Source of the DNA: Solirubrobacteraceae bacterium
Lineage (GTDB): Bacteria; Actinomycetota; Thermoleophilia; Solirubrobacterales; Solirubrobacteraceae
Length of the DNA stretch: 15,697 nt
Direction: 5' to 3'
Assembly (NCBI GenBank): GCA_019683665.1
Contig: JADGIB010000053.1
Span: forward strand, 1 to 15,697
Positions 6,980 through 13,394 of this stretch are shown one piece after another. The notes under the pieces were generated by a model. The model saw only the letters and a list, made by a program, of their open reading frames with translations. It was not told the origin of the DNA and did not search any database. Both the position numbers and the translations under genes were made by a program. Positions within the stretch are counted from its first letter, which is position 1. Every line of letters begins with the position of its first letter.

Positions 6980-7721
6980 GACCGTCGCCCTCCTCTGGCA
7001 CCAGTACCGGCTCGAGCGCCGGCTGTTCTGGCGCAACCCGAGCGCGGCCTTCTTCAACCTCGGCCTGCCGCTGCTGTTCCTCGTCTTCTTCGGGGCGATC
7101 TTCCACGGCGACCAGGAGCTGCTGAACGTGCTCGTGCCCGGCATCGCCGGCATGTCGGTCATGTCGGGGACGTTCGTCGCCCTCTGCCACAACATGGTCT
7201 CGCTGCGCGAGCAGGGCGTCCTGAAGCGGATGCGCGGCACGCCGCTCCCATCCTCGGTCTACCTCGGCGGCGTCGCGCTGAACGCGATCACGAACACGGC
7301 GATCCAGCTCGCGTTCGTCCTCGTCGCCGGCAACCTCCTGTTCGGGGTCGAGGGCGTCAAGGACGCCGGCGAGCTCGTCGTCTTCCTCGTCCTCGGGGTC
7401 GTCTGCTTCGCCGCGCTCGGCGTCGCCTTCTCGCACATCGTCCCGAACTCGGAGTCGGCGCCCGCCTACATCAACGCGGTCTTCCTGCCGGTCATCTTCA
7501 TCTCCGGCGTCTTCTACGACGCCGCCGACGCCCCGGCGTTCATCCGCGACCTCGCCGAGGTGCTGCCGCTCATCCACCTCATCGACGGGCTGAGCGCCGC
7601 GCTCGTGACCGGCGGCGGGCTGGCCGACACCGCCGGCGACCTCGCCGTGCTCGGCGTGTGGGCCCTCGTCGGGGTCGTCCTCGCCGTGCGCGGCTTCTCC
7701 TGGGAGTCGCGCCGCGGCTGA
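6972..7721 (+). CDS. ABC-2 type transporter permease
   Basis: 249 residues with about six hydrophobic segments (roughly 26-44, 52-74, 100-124, 133-155, 165-183 and 225-241), the layout of ABC-2 exporter membrane subunits. The cytoplasmic loop SLREQGVLKRMRGTPL (77-92) is the conserved coupling region of DrrB-like permeases, and PVIFISGVFYD at 173-183 matches the conserved segment near the fifth helix. It starts at GTG 6972, with GGAG about 10 nt upstream, inside the end of the ATPase gene. The 8-bp overlap implies translational coupling and a 1:1 complex, presumably a dimer of each subunit. The gene ends 15 bp before the convergent acetyltransferase gene. Confidence 0.93.
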   Translation: MSETVALLWHQYRLERRLFWRNPSAAFFNLGLPLLFLVFFGAIFHGDQELLNVLVPGIAGMSVMSGTFVALCHNMVSLREQGVLKRMRGTPLPSSVYLGGVALNAITNTAIQLAFVLVAGNLLFGVEGVKDAGELVVFLVLGVVCFAALGVAFSHIVPNSESAPAYINAVFLPVIFISGVFYDAADAPAFIRDLAEVLPLIHLIDGLSAALVTGGGLADTAGDLAVLGVWALVGVVLAVRGFSWESRRG

Positions 7722-7736
7722 GGCCGGGGCGGGCCG

Positions 7737-8333
7737 CTAGGGCACGAACGCCGGCGGGACCTCGCCCTCGAAGCGGACGGGGACCTCGGCCAGCGGCGAG
7801 GCGCGCCACTCGTCGGCCAGCAGCGAGAACGAGGCCACGTCGAAGACCTGGTCGCCGTGGCGGTGGAAGCGGCGCAGGACGCCCTCGTGGCGGAACCCGA
7901 CCTTGCGCAGCGCCGCCTGCGAGCGGGCGTTGTCGACGTTCGCGTAGGAGCCGATCCGCTCCAGGCCGAGCGGGCCGAACCCGAGGTGCGCGACGAGCGC
8001 CTTCGCCTCGATGTTGGCGCCGGTCCCCCAGTGCGCGCGGCCGAGCCAGCTGCCGACGACGGCGCGGCGGTCGCGGCGCGAGAACTCCGACAGGCCGGTG
8101 ATGCCGATCGGCCCGTGCTCGCGGTGGTCGATGAGGAGGTCGAGCTGCTCGCCGCGCTCGCGCTGGGCGGGCAGCCGGCGGACGTAGGCGAGCGCCTCCT
8201 CCTCGCGCGTGTACGGCCCCCACGAGAACCAGCGCGTGACCTCCGGGTCGGAGGCGAGGCGGAAGAGCGCGGGGGCGTCCGCCTCCTCCGGGAGGCGCAG
8301 CCGCAGCGTGGGACCGATGACGCCGAACACCAT
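7737..8333 (-). CDS. GNAT-family N-acetyltransferase (RimJ/RimL-like)
   Basis: 198 residues. GNAT enzymes transfer acetyl from acetyl-CoA to an amine on a small molecule or protein. The N-terminal strand and helix LRLRLPEEADAPALFRLASD (10-29) are typical of the RimJ/RimL branch. The acetyl-CoA pyrophosphate loop is in LGRAHWGTGANIEAKALVAH (97-116), and NVDNARSQAALRKVGFRHEG (132-151) is the conserved late motif. The substrate cannot be inferred. Start ATG 8333 is preceded by TACGAT exactly 6 nt upstream, which would put transcription initiation on the A of the ATG, so a leaderless mRNA is likely; no Shine-Dalgarno is seen. It is divergent from the TMEM175 gene with only 15 bp between start codons. 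Confidence 0.92.
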   Translation of the reverse strand: MVFGVIGPTLRLRLPEEADAPALFRLASDPEVTRWFSWGPYTREEEALAYVRRLPAQRERGEQLDLLIDHREHGPIGITGLSEFSRRDRRAVVGSWLGRAHWGTGANIEAKALVAHLGFGPLGLERIGSYANVDNARSQAALRKVGFRHEGVLRRFHRHGDQVFDVASFSLLADEWRASPLAEVPVRFEGEVPPAFVP

Positions 8334-8339
8334 GCGAGG

Positions 8340-8345
8340 ATCGTA
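8340..8345 (-). promoter_or_regulatory. -10 element for a leaderless GNAT mRNA
   Basis: TACGAT on the minus strand matches the actinobacterial TAnnnT -10 pattern and lies 6 nt before the ATG at 8333, so +1 would be the first base of the start codon. I see no convincing -35 hexamer; any -35 region would lie inside the divergent TMEM175 coding sequence. Confidence 0.5.
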
Positions 8346-8348
8346 GGC

Positions 8349-8993
8349 GTGTCGGTGCCGTCGAGATACGACCGCGAGGAGCGCGAGGTCGAGTTCGCCC
8401 GCGCGCTCGCGTTCAGCGACGGGGTCTTCGCGTTCGCGATCACGCTCCTCGTCACGACGATCGACGTGCCCGACCTCGGCGACGACCCGACCGAGCAGGC
8501 GGTCGTCGACGCGCTCGTCGACCGGCTCGGGTCGTTCGGGACGTTCTTCCTCTCGTTCGCGGTCATCGGCCTGCTGTGGATCAACCACCACCGGCTGCTG
8601 GCGCGCGTGCGCGGGCTGACGATGACGGCGATGTGGCTGAACCTGCTCGCGCTCGCGTTCGTCGTCCTGCTGCCGTTCTCGACCGAGCTGCTGGGCCGCT
8701 ACGGCGACGAGCCCGGCGCGGTCGCCGTCTACGCGCTGAACCTCGCGATCTGCGCGGCGTCCTACACGCTCCTGTGGGGCTACTGCGCCCGCAACGACCT
8801 GCTCGTCGAGCCGCTCACCCGCCGGCAGCTGCGCCAGGAACTCGTCATCCGGGCCTGGATCACCGTCGGCTTCCTGGCCTCGATCCCGATCGCCTTCCTC
8901 GTCGACACCGGCGTCGCGGAGCTGAGCTGGCTGGCGACGTCGCTGACGCAGCGCTGGCTGATCGCGCGCTGGCTGCCGGACGACGAGCCCTAG
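8349..8993 (+). CDS. TMEM175-family (DUF1211) potassium channel-like membrane protein
   Basis: 214 residues. The hallmark RxxxFSD motif of the first helix is present as RALAFSDGVFAFAITLLV (18-35), followed by the family's WxxHHR stretch (LLWINHHRLL, 75-84). Hydrophobic segments lie near 19-37, 62-80, 94-112, 126-146 and 167-185, with a weaker sixth near 190-206, the six-helix bacterial form. Bacterial TMEM175 proteins assemble as tetramers that conduct K+. Start: GTG 8349, with GAGGA about 9 nt upstream; GTG 8355 is the alternative. The stop codon overlaps the stop of the convergent 64-residue gene in a shared CTAG. It is probably not functionally linked to the acetyltransferase, although the two promoters must overlap. 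Confidence 0.88.
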   Translation: MSVPSRYDREEREVEFARALAFSDGVFAFAITLLVTTIDVPDLGDDPTEQAVVDALVDRLGSFGTFFLSFAVIGLLWINHHRLLARVRGLTMTAMWLNLLALAFVVLLPFSTELLGRYGDEPGAVAVYALNLAICAASYTLLWGYCARNDLLVEPLTRRQLRQELVIRAWITVGFLASIPIAFLVDTGVAELSWLATSLTQRWLIARWLPDDEP

Positions 8994-9184
8994 AGCAGGA
9001 TCCGCAGCGCCGTCTCGTGCGAGCAGCCCAGCTCGAGGAGGCGGCGGACCTCGGCGGTGTCGACGTGCTCGCCGTCCTGCCGCGTCGCGGCGAGCAGGAA
9101 CGCCTGCGTGGCGTCGAACCCGAGCGCCATGAGCGCGCTGGCGCGCTCCTGCTCGGGGGTCGGCTGGGTGCGGGTGCTGGGCAT
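8990..9184 (-). CDS. 64-residue protein with two UBA-like motifs
   Basis: A small acidic protein with an excellent start: ATG 9184 with GGAGGGAG just upstream. Third positions are almost all G/C and the reading frame is clean. After a polar N-terminus (about 14 residues) it contains two copies of LxxLGxxxxxA: LMALGFDATQAFLLA at 18-32 and LLELGCSHETALRIL at 49-63, 31 residues apart. This resembles the first helix and MGF-type loop of UBA/UBA-like three-helix bundles, as seen in bacterial EF-Ts. No catalytic residues or membrane segment are visible. It lies 78 bp downstream of the DMT transporter gene on the same strand and shares a CTAG with the TMEM175 stop. I do not recognise a named family; a protein-protein adaptor is a guess. 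Confidence 0.75.
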   Translation of the reverse strand: MPSTRTQPTPEQERASALMALGFDATQAFLLAATRQDGEHVDTAEVRRLLELGCSHETALRILL

Positions 9185-9262
9185 GGGCTCCCTCCGAGAC
9201 CGGGGCGTCGGTCAGCGCGAATCCGACCAGCCGGGCCGGACGGAACGCTCAGCGGGCGCCGG

Positions 9263-10138
9263 TCACGGGCGCTCGAGGACGGGCTGGGCGGCGGGCATCG
9301 GCGGGGGCGGGAGGGCGGCGGCGCCGATGACGAGCGCGAAGGCGGCCATCCGCAGGACGACGGCGAGCGTCCCGTCCGGCAGCGGCTCGCCGAAGACGAT
9401 GGCCCCGGAGGCGATCGTGAAGACGTTCGCGGTCGCGCTCGTGATCGTGACGACCGGGACGACGGGGCCGAGCTGCAGTGAGCGGGCCGAGACGAGCAGC
9501 CCGACCATCGACAGGACGAGGATGACGAGCGCCAGCGGGTGCAGGACGACGCCGAGGCCGAGGTCGGTGTGGGCGCTGAGCGCCTTGATCGCGACGTCCG
9601 ACCCGCCCCACAGCAGCCCGGCGGACATCGCGAGCAGCAGGCCGTCGCGGGGGCGCAGGCGGGCGCAGGCGACGAGCGCGAGCGCGGCGACGGCGGCCAG
9701 GCCGACGTAGCCGGCGAGCGTCGCGGTCGCGTAGTCGGCGTGGGCGGCGTCGGCGGTGCCCTCGAGCGTGGCGGCCAGGAACGCGAGCCCGAGCGCGGTG
9801 AGCGCGACCCCGATCCACTCGCGGCGGGTGACGGCGTGGCCGAAGAGCCGGTCGGCGAAGACGGTCAGCAGCACCAGCCCGCCGGCGATGACGGCCTGCA
9901 CGAGCGAGATCGGCGCGAGCGCGAGCGCGGCGACGTGGAAGCCCCAGGAGGTCGTGGCCACGACGCAGCCGAGGAGGTAGACCGGCGAGCGGAACAGGTC
10001 GATCGTCGAGCGCAGCGGGTGGCGCCACTCGACGTCCGGCGCGGCGACGGCCCCGCGGTGCTTGAGCAGGAAGCCCAGGATCGACGTGCACGCGGTGACG
10101 AGCGCCATGACGACGCCGAGCTGGACGGAGAGCGGCAC
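9263..10138 (-). CDS. DMT-superfamily (EamA-like) membrane transporter
   Basis: 291 residues with about nine to ten hydrophobic helices in two similar halves. The first half holds ALALAPISLVQAVIAGGLVL (71-90). The second repeats the pattern as SLQLGPVVPVVTITSATANV (220-239), followed by the IVFGEPLP of the ninth helix (247-254). This is the drug/metabolite transporter fold; distant kinship with NIPA-type magnesium transporters is possible. Substrate unknown: metabolite efflux or Mg2+ are the usual options. It starts at GTG 10138 with a TACGCT hexamer 8 nt upstream and no Shine-Dalgarno, so initiation is probably nearly leaderless. An in-frame ATG ten codons in would cut into the first helix. 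The C-terminus is a Pro-rich tail. Confidence 0.87.
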   Translation of the reverse strand: MPLSVQLGVVMALVTACTSILGFLLKHRGAVAAPDVEWRHPLRSTIDLFRSPVYLLGCVVATTSWGFHVAALALAPISLVQAVIAGGLVLLTVFADRLFGHAVTRREWIGVALTALGLAFLAATLEGTADAAHADYATATLAGYVGLAAVAALALVACARLRPRDGLLLAMSAGLLWGGSDVAIKALSAHTDLGLGVVLHPLALVILVLSMVGLLVSARSLQLGPVVPVVTITSATANVFTIASGAIVFGEPLPDGTLAVVLRMAAFALVIGAAALPPPPMPAAQPVLERP

Positions 10139-10146
10139 GGCGCGAC

Positions 10147-10152
10147 AGCGTA
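10147..10152 (-). promoter_or_regulatory. -10 element for the DMT transporter gene
   Basis: TACGCT (minus strand) fits TAnnnT and ends 8 nt before the GTG at 10138, so the leader would be about 2 nt. No good -35 is visible 16-18 nt further upstream. Confidence 0.4.
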
Positions 10153-10220
10153 CGGCGCCGCCGTTGTCGGATCCGGACCGGTATGCGGCCGCGAGCCGAC
10201 AACGGTCGCGGGGCCGCGCC

Positions 10221-10247
10221 CTGAGGCGCGCTTAAGACGCCGTTGAG
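10221..10247 (+). promoter_or_regulatory. Triple 11-bp direct repeat, likely OmpR/PhoB-type regulator site
   Basis: CTGAG at 10221, TTAAG at 10232 and TTGAG at 10243 are spaced exactly 11 bp apart, each followed by a GC-rich spacer. The consensus is YTRAG-N6. One helical turn between direct half-sites is how OmpR/PhoB-family response regulators bind DNA. The array ends 14 bp before the ATG at 10262, and an OmpR-family regulator is encoded about 1.3 kb away. Confidence 0.55.
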
Positions 10248-10261
10248 GCCCCTGCGCTTCC

Positions 10262-10531
10262 ATGCCGTCACCGATGCTCGGCCTTCGCCCCGCCGCGATC
10301 CTGCGACGCTCCGCGCCGGCCGCGGCGGCCGGGGCCGGCGTCGCGCTCGTCGGGGTGTCCGTCGCGAACCTGGCCGCCCTCGACGGCGACCTGAAGGCGG
10401 CCGTCCAGCCGCCGCCCGCCCACGAGCGCGCCGTCAGCTGGGACGCGGGCGCGGCGGGCCCGTGCGCGCCGCGGGCGACGGAGCGCCGCCCGCCGGCGCC
10501 GCTGCCGCCGGCGCCGCCGCAGCGCTTCTAG
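10262..10531 (+). CDS. Small membrane-anchored or secreted protein of unknown function
   Basis: 89 residues starting at ATG 10262. Arginines near the N-terminus (9, 15, 16) precede a hydrophobic stretch, APAAAAGAGVALVGVSVANL (18-37), which could be a signal anchor or single transmembrane helix. The remainder is a polar, proline-rich tail (PPPAHERAVSWDAG, then PPAPLPPAPPQRF) with one Cys at 68. Codons are G/C-ending almost throughout, better than in the antisense kinase tail that shares the 3' end, which supports this gene. No clear Shine-Dalgarno is seen. A triple 11-bp direct repeat sits directly upstream. The last 98 bp overlap the 3' end of the convergent histidine kinase gene. I do not recognise a family. 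It may be a target or partner of the neighbouring two-component system. Confidence 0.58.
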   Translation: MPSPMLGLRPAAILRRSAPAAAAGAGVALVGVSVANLAALDGDLKAAVQPPPAHERAVSWDAGAAGPCAPRATERRPPAPLPPAPPQRF

Positions 10532-11585
10532 GCAGCCGCACGGCGACGGTCAGCCCGCCGCCGGGCCGGGCGCGGACCTCGACGCCCCCGCCGTGGGCGA
10601 TCGCGACCGCGCGCACGATCGACAGGCCCAGCCCCGCGCCGGGCGGCCCGTCGCCGCGGCGGCCGAGCCGCTGGAACGGCTCGACGAGGCGGGCCGCGCT
10701 CGCGTCCGGGATCGGGTCGCCGCCGTTCTCGACGACGAGCCGCACGTCGTCCGGGCCGGCCGCCAGCTCGACCCGCACCCAGCCGCCGGGGACGTTGTGG
10801 CGGACGGCGTTGTCGACGAGGTTCGCCGCCAGCCGCTCAAGCAGCCGCCGGTCGCCGTCGACGACCGGCGCCTCGGCGGGCGCGTCGACGCGCACGTCGA
10901 TCCCTCGCTCGGCCGCCTCGCCGCGGCGGATCTCGACCGCCCGCGCGACCGCGGCGCGGACGTCGACCGGCTCGCGCCGCTCCAGGCCCGCCTCGCTGCG
11001 CGCGAGCGTCAGCAGGCTCTCCAGCAGCTGCTCGGCCTCGATCGTCGCCTCGCGGACGGTCTCCCCCATCGCCCGCAGCTCCGCGACGCCCGCGTCCGGG
11101 TCGGCGAGCGCGACATCGACCTCGGCCCGCAGGACGGTCATCGGCGTGCGCAGCTCGTGCGAGGCGTTCGCGACGAACCGCCGCTGGCTGGCGAACGCGG
11201 CCGCGAGCCGGTCGAGCATCTCGTCGAACGTGTCGGCCAGCTCGCGCAGCTCGTCGTGCGGCCCGCCGAGCGCGATCCGCTCGTCCAGGCGGTCCTGGGA
11301 GACGCGCCGGGCCGTCGCGGTGATCTCGGCCAGCGGGCGCAGGACCCGGCCGGCGACGACCCAGCCGAGCGCGATCGCGACCAGCAGCGTCCCGATGAGC
11401 GCGAGCGCGAACTGGCCGCGCAGGCCGGCGAGCGCGTCGGCGGCCGCGTCGGGGGGCAGCGTCCGCTCGAGGTGGCGGGAGACGAGCCAGAGGGTGACGC
11501 CGAGCAGGACCGCCCCGGCGGCGCCGAAGAGCCCGGCGTAGAGGGCGGTCAGGCGCGCCCGGATCGACAGGCGCAGCGGGCTCAC
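10434..11585 (-). CDS. Two-component sensor histidine kinase
   Basis: 383 residues. Helix 1 spans about 13-36, followed by an extracytoplasmic loop of only 20 or so residues, helix 2 about 58-79, a HAMP domain about 78-132, and the DHp H-box FVANASHELRTPM (137-149) with phospho-accepting His143. The catalytic domain has the N box NLVDNAVRHN (255-264), a G1-like VENGGDPIP (285-293) and G2 GAGLGLSIVRA (316-326). With so short a loop it probably senses membrane state or a partner protein rather than a soluble ligand. It starts at GTG 11585, whose GTGA overlaps the regulator's stop by 4 bp. The conserved kinase ends near LPR (353); the remaining 30 residues are an Ala/Pro tail with rarer codons, antisense to the small membrane protein gene. 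Confidence 0.92.
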   Translation of the reverse strand: MSPLRLSIRARLTALYAGLFGAAGAVLLGVTLWLVSRHLERTLPPDAAADALAGLRGQFALALIGTLLVAIALGWVVAGRVLRPLAEITATARRVSQDRLDERIALGGPHDELRELADTFDEMLDRLAAAFASQRRFVANASHELRTPMTVLRAEVDVALADPDAGVAELRAMGETVREATIEAEQLLESLLTLARSEAGLERREPVDVRAAVARAVEIRRGEAAERGIDVRVDAPAEAPVVDGDRRLLERLAANLVDNAVRHNVPGGWVRVELAAGPDDVRLVVENGGDPIPDASAARLVEPFQRLGRRGDGPPGAGLGLSIVRAVAIAHGGGVEVRARPGGGLTVAVRLPRSAAAAPAAAAPAGGAPSPAARTGPPRPRPS

Positions 11586-12235
11586 ACCCGGTAGCCGGCG
11601 CCGACGACCGTGTGCACGACCGGCGGGTCGCCGAGCTTGCGGCGCAGGGTCATCACGGTCATGCGCACCGTGTTCGTGAACGGGTCGGCGTGCTCGTCCC
11701 ACACGCGGGCCAGCAGCTCCTCGGCCGACACCGGCGCCCCGTCGGCGCGCAGGAGCGTCTCGAGCACGCCGAGCTCCTTCGGGGTCAGCTCGATCGGCCG
11801 CCCGCCGCGGGTGACGGTCCGCCGCACCGGGTCGAGCTCGAGGTCGCCGGCGCGCAGCACCGGCGGGCGGGCCTGCCCGTTGCGGCGGGCGAGCGCGCGG
11901 ATGCGGGCGACGAGCTCGGCGAACGCGAACGGCTTGGCCAGGTAGTCGTCGGCGCCGAGCGCGAGCCCGTCGACGAGGTCGTCGAGCGTCCCCGACGCGG
12001 TGAGCATGAGCACCTTGGTGTCGGGCTGCTCCTCGGCCAGCGCGCGGCAGACGTCGTCGCCGTGGAGCACCGGCAGGTCGCGGTCGAGCACGACGACGTC
12101 GTAGTCGTGGACGCGCGCCTTGAACAGCGCGCTCTCCCCGTCGGGGGCGAGGTCGACGGCCAGCCCCTCGCGGCGCAGCCCGCGGGCGACGGCGTCGGCG
12201 ACCCTCGGTTCGTCTTCGGCGACCAGCACGCGCAT
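11582..12235 (-). CDS. OmpR/PhoB-family response regulator
   Basis: 217 residues. The receiver domain (1-115) has acidic residues Glu7 and Asp8, the phosphorylation site Asp51 in VVVLDRDLP, Thr79 and Lys101 in the KPF motif. The winged-helix DNA-binding domain (about 126-217) contains LTPKELGVLETLL (150-162), NTVRMTVMTLRRKLG (188-202) as recognition helix region, and the wing end VVGAGYRV. All switch residues are intact. Start ATG 12235 is set by the receiver's first strand (MRVLVAEDEP). Its partner kinase is encoded directly downstream with a 4-bp overlap. It is divergent from moxR with 112 bp between starts, in which a pair of 11-bp-spaced direct repeats lies. Those repeats and the ones upstream of the small gene at 10262 are candidate binding sites. 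Confidence 0.94.
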   Translation of the reverse strand: MRVLVAEDEPRVADAVARGLRREGLAVDLAPDGESALFKARVHDYDVVVLDRDLPVLHGDDVCRALAEEQPDTKVLMLTASGTLDDLVDGLALGADDYLAKPFAFAELVARIRALARRNGQARPPVLRAGDLELDPVRRTVTRGGRPIELTPKELGVLETLLRADGAPVSAEELLARVWDEHADPFTNTVRMTVMTLRRKLGDPPVVHTVVGAGYRV

Positions 12236-12260
12236 CGCCCGCCAAGGGTGCGATCCGGCC

Positions 12261-12276
12261 GTAAGCAGCGGGTAAA
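12261..12276. promoter_or_regulatory. 11-bp direct repeat between response regulator and moxR
   Basis: GTAAG at 12261 and GTAAA at 12272 are 11 bp apart in a GC-rich spacer, similar in word and spacing to the TTAAG array at 10221-10247. It lies 26 bp upstream of the response regulator start and 72 bp upstream of moxR. It could mediate autoregulation, control of moxR, or both. Confidence 0.4.
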
Positions 12277-12347
12277 GCGGCGGCCGGGGGCGCCCGCGCC
12301 CGCCGGCCCTTATCCCGCGTTGACGGCGGGTGTGGCACCTTCTGCGC

Positions 12348-13394
12348 ATGAGCTCCGAAGACTCCATCCCCGCGGCACGGCCCGAGCCGACCCCGCGCGA
12401 CGCGCTCGAGGAGGTCCTGTTCGAGGTCAAGCGGGTCATCGTCGGCCAGGACGCGATGCTCGAGCGGCTGCTCGTCGCGCTGCTGGCCGGGGGCCACGTG
12501 CTGCTCGAGGGCGTCCCCGGGCTCGCGAAGACGCTGACGGTCAAGACGCTGGCCGAGGCGCTCGGCGGCACGTTCCGCCGCGTCCAGTTCACCCCGGACC
12601 TCGTCCCCGCCGACCTCGTGGGCACGCGCGTCCTGCGCGCCGACGCCAGCGGCTTCGACGTCGAGCTCGGACCGGTCTTCGGCAACCTCGTGCTCGCCGA
12701 CGAGATCAACCGCGCCCCGGCGAAGGTCCAGTCGGCGCTGCTGGAGGTCATGCAGGAGCAGCAGGTGACGATCGGCGGCGAGACGTTCGAGGTCCCCAAG
12801 CCGTTCCTCGTGCTCGCGACGCAGAACCCGATCGAGTCCGAGGGCACCTATCCGCTGCCCGAGGCGCAGGTCGACCGCTTCCTGTTCAAGCTCATCGTCG
12901 GCTACCCGACCCCGGGCGAGGAGGCGTCGGTCGTCGGGCGCTCGCTGCGCGGCCCGGTGGCGATCGAGCAGCGGCTCACGCTCGAGGAGCTGGAGCGCCA
13001 CCGCCGCACGGTGTCGGAGGTGTTCGTCGACCGCGACGTCATCGGCTACGCGGTCGCGCTGGCCGACGCGACGCGCCGCCCGGCCGAGCACGGCCTCGAC
13101 GAGCTCGTCCCGTTCGTCGAGTACGGCGCCAGCCCGCGCGGCCCGATCGGCCTCGTCCACGCGGCGCGCGCGCTGGCGATGCTGCGCGGGCGCCGGCACG
13201 CGGTCGCCGCCGACGTGCGTGACCTCGCGCCCGACGTCCTGCGCCACCGGCTCGTCCTCTCCTACGACGCGCTCGCCGAGGGCGTCACCGCCGATGACAT
13301 CCTCGCCCGCGTCATCGAGGCGATCCCGCTGCCGGAGAGCGAGCGCCGCCGCAGCACCGACCAGCCGGCGCGCGGGGACCGCTACGCGGCATGA
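12348..13394 (+). CDS. MoxR-family AAA+ ATPase
   Basis: 348 residues from ATG 12348. An in-frame GTG at 12330 would add six residues; neither start has a Shine-Dalgarno. MoxR ATPases act as chaperones that remodel or activate partner proteins carrying VWA-type domains. Walker A GVPGLAKT lies at 55-62, Walker B LVLADEINR at 114-122, sensor 1 ATQNP at 157-161, the DRF arginine at 177, and sensor 2 GASPRG at 260-265. The FTPDLVPADLVGT stretch (81-93) is characteristic of the family. The stop overlaps the DUF58 start by ATGA, the standard MoxR/DUF58 arrangement. It is divergent from the response regulator. Confidence 0.94.
   Translation: MSSEDSIPAARPEPTPRDALEEVLFEVKRVIVGQDAMLERLLVALLAGGHVLLEGVPGLAKTLTVKTLAEALGGTFRRVQFTPDLVPADLVGTRVLRADASGFDVELGPVFGNLVLADEINRAPAKVQSALLEVMQEQQVTIGGETFEVPKPFLVLATQNPIESEGTYPLPEAQVDRFLFKLIVGYPTPGEEASVVGRSLRGPVAIEQRLTLEELERHRRTVSEVFVDRDVIGYAVALADATRRPAEHGLDELVPFVEYGASPRGPIGLVHAARALAMLRGRRHAVAADVRDLAPDVLRHRLVLSYDALAEGVTADDILARVIEAIPLPESERRRSTDQPARGDRYAA

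Noticed and set aside
6074..7240. N-terminal extension of the ppx frame through the ABC transporter region
   Set aside because: The upstream frame is antisense to two clear ABC genes and has no homology-like features; the Ppx fold begins at about 6073.
12334..12347. Sigma54-like TGGCAC...TGC motif before moxR
   Set aside because: The spacing and the downstream GC dinucleotide do not fit the sigma54 consensus, and actinobacteria generally lack this sigma factor.
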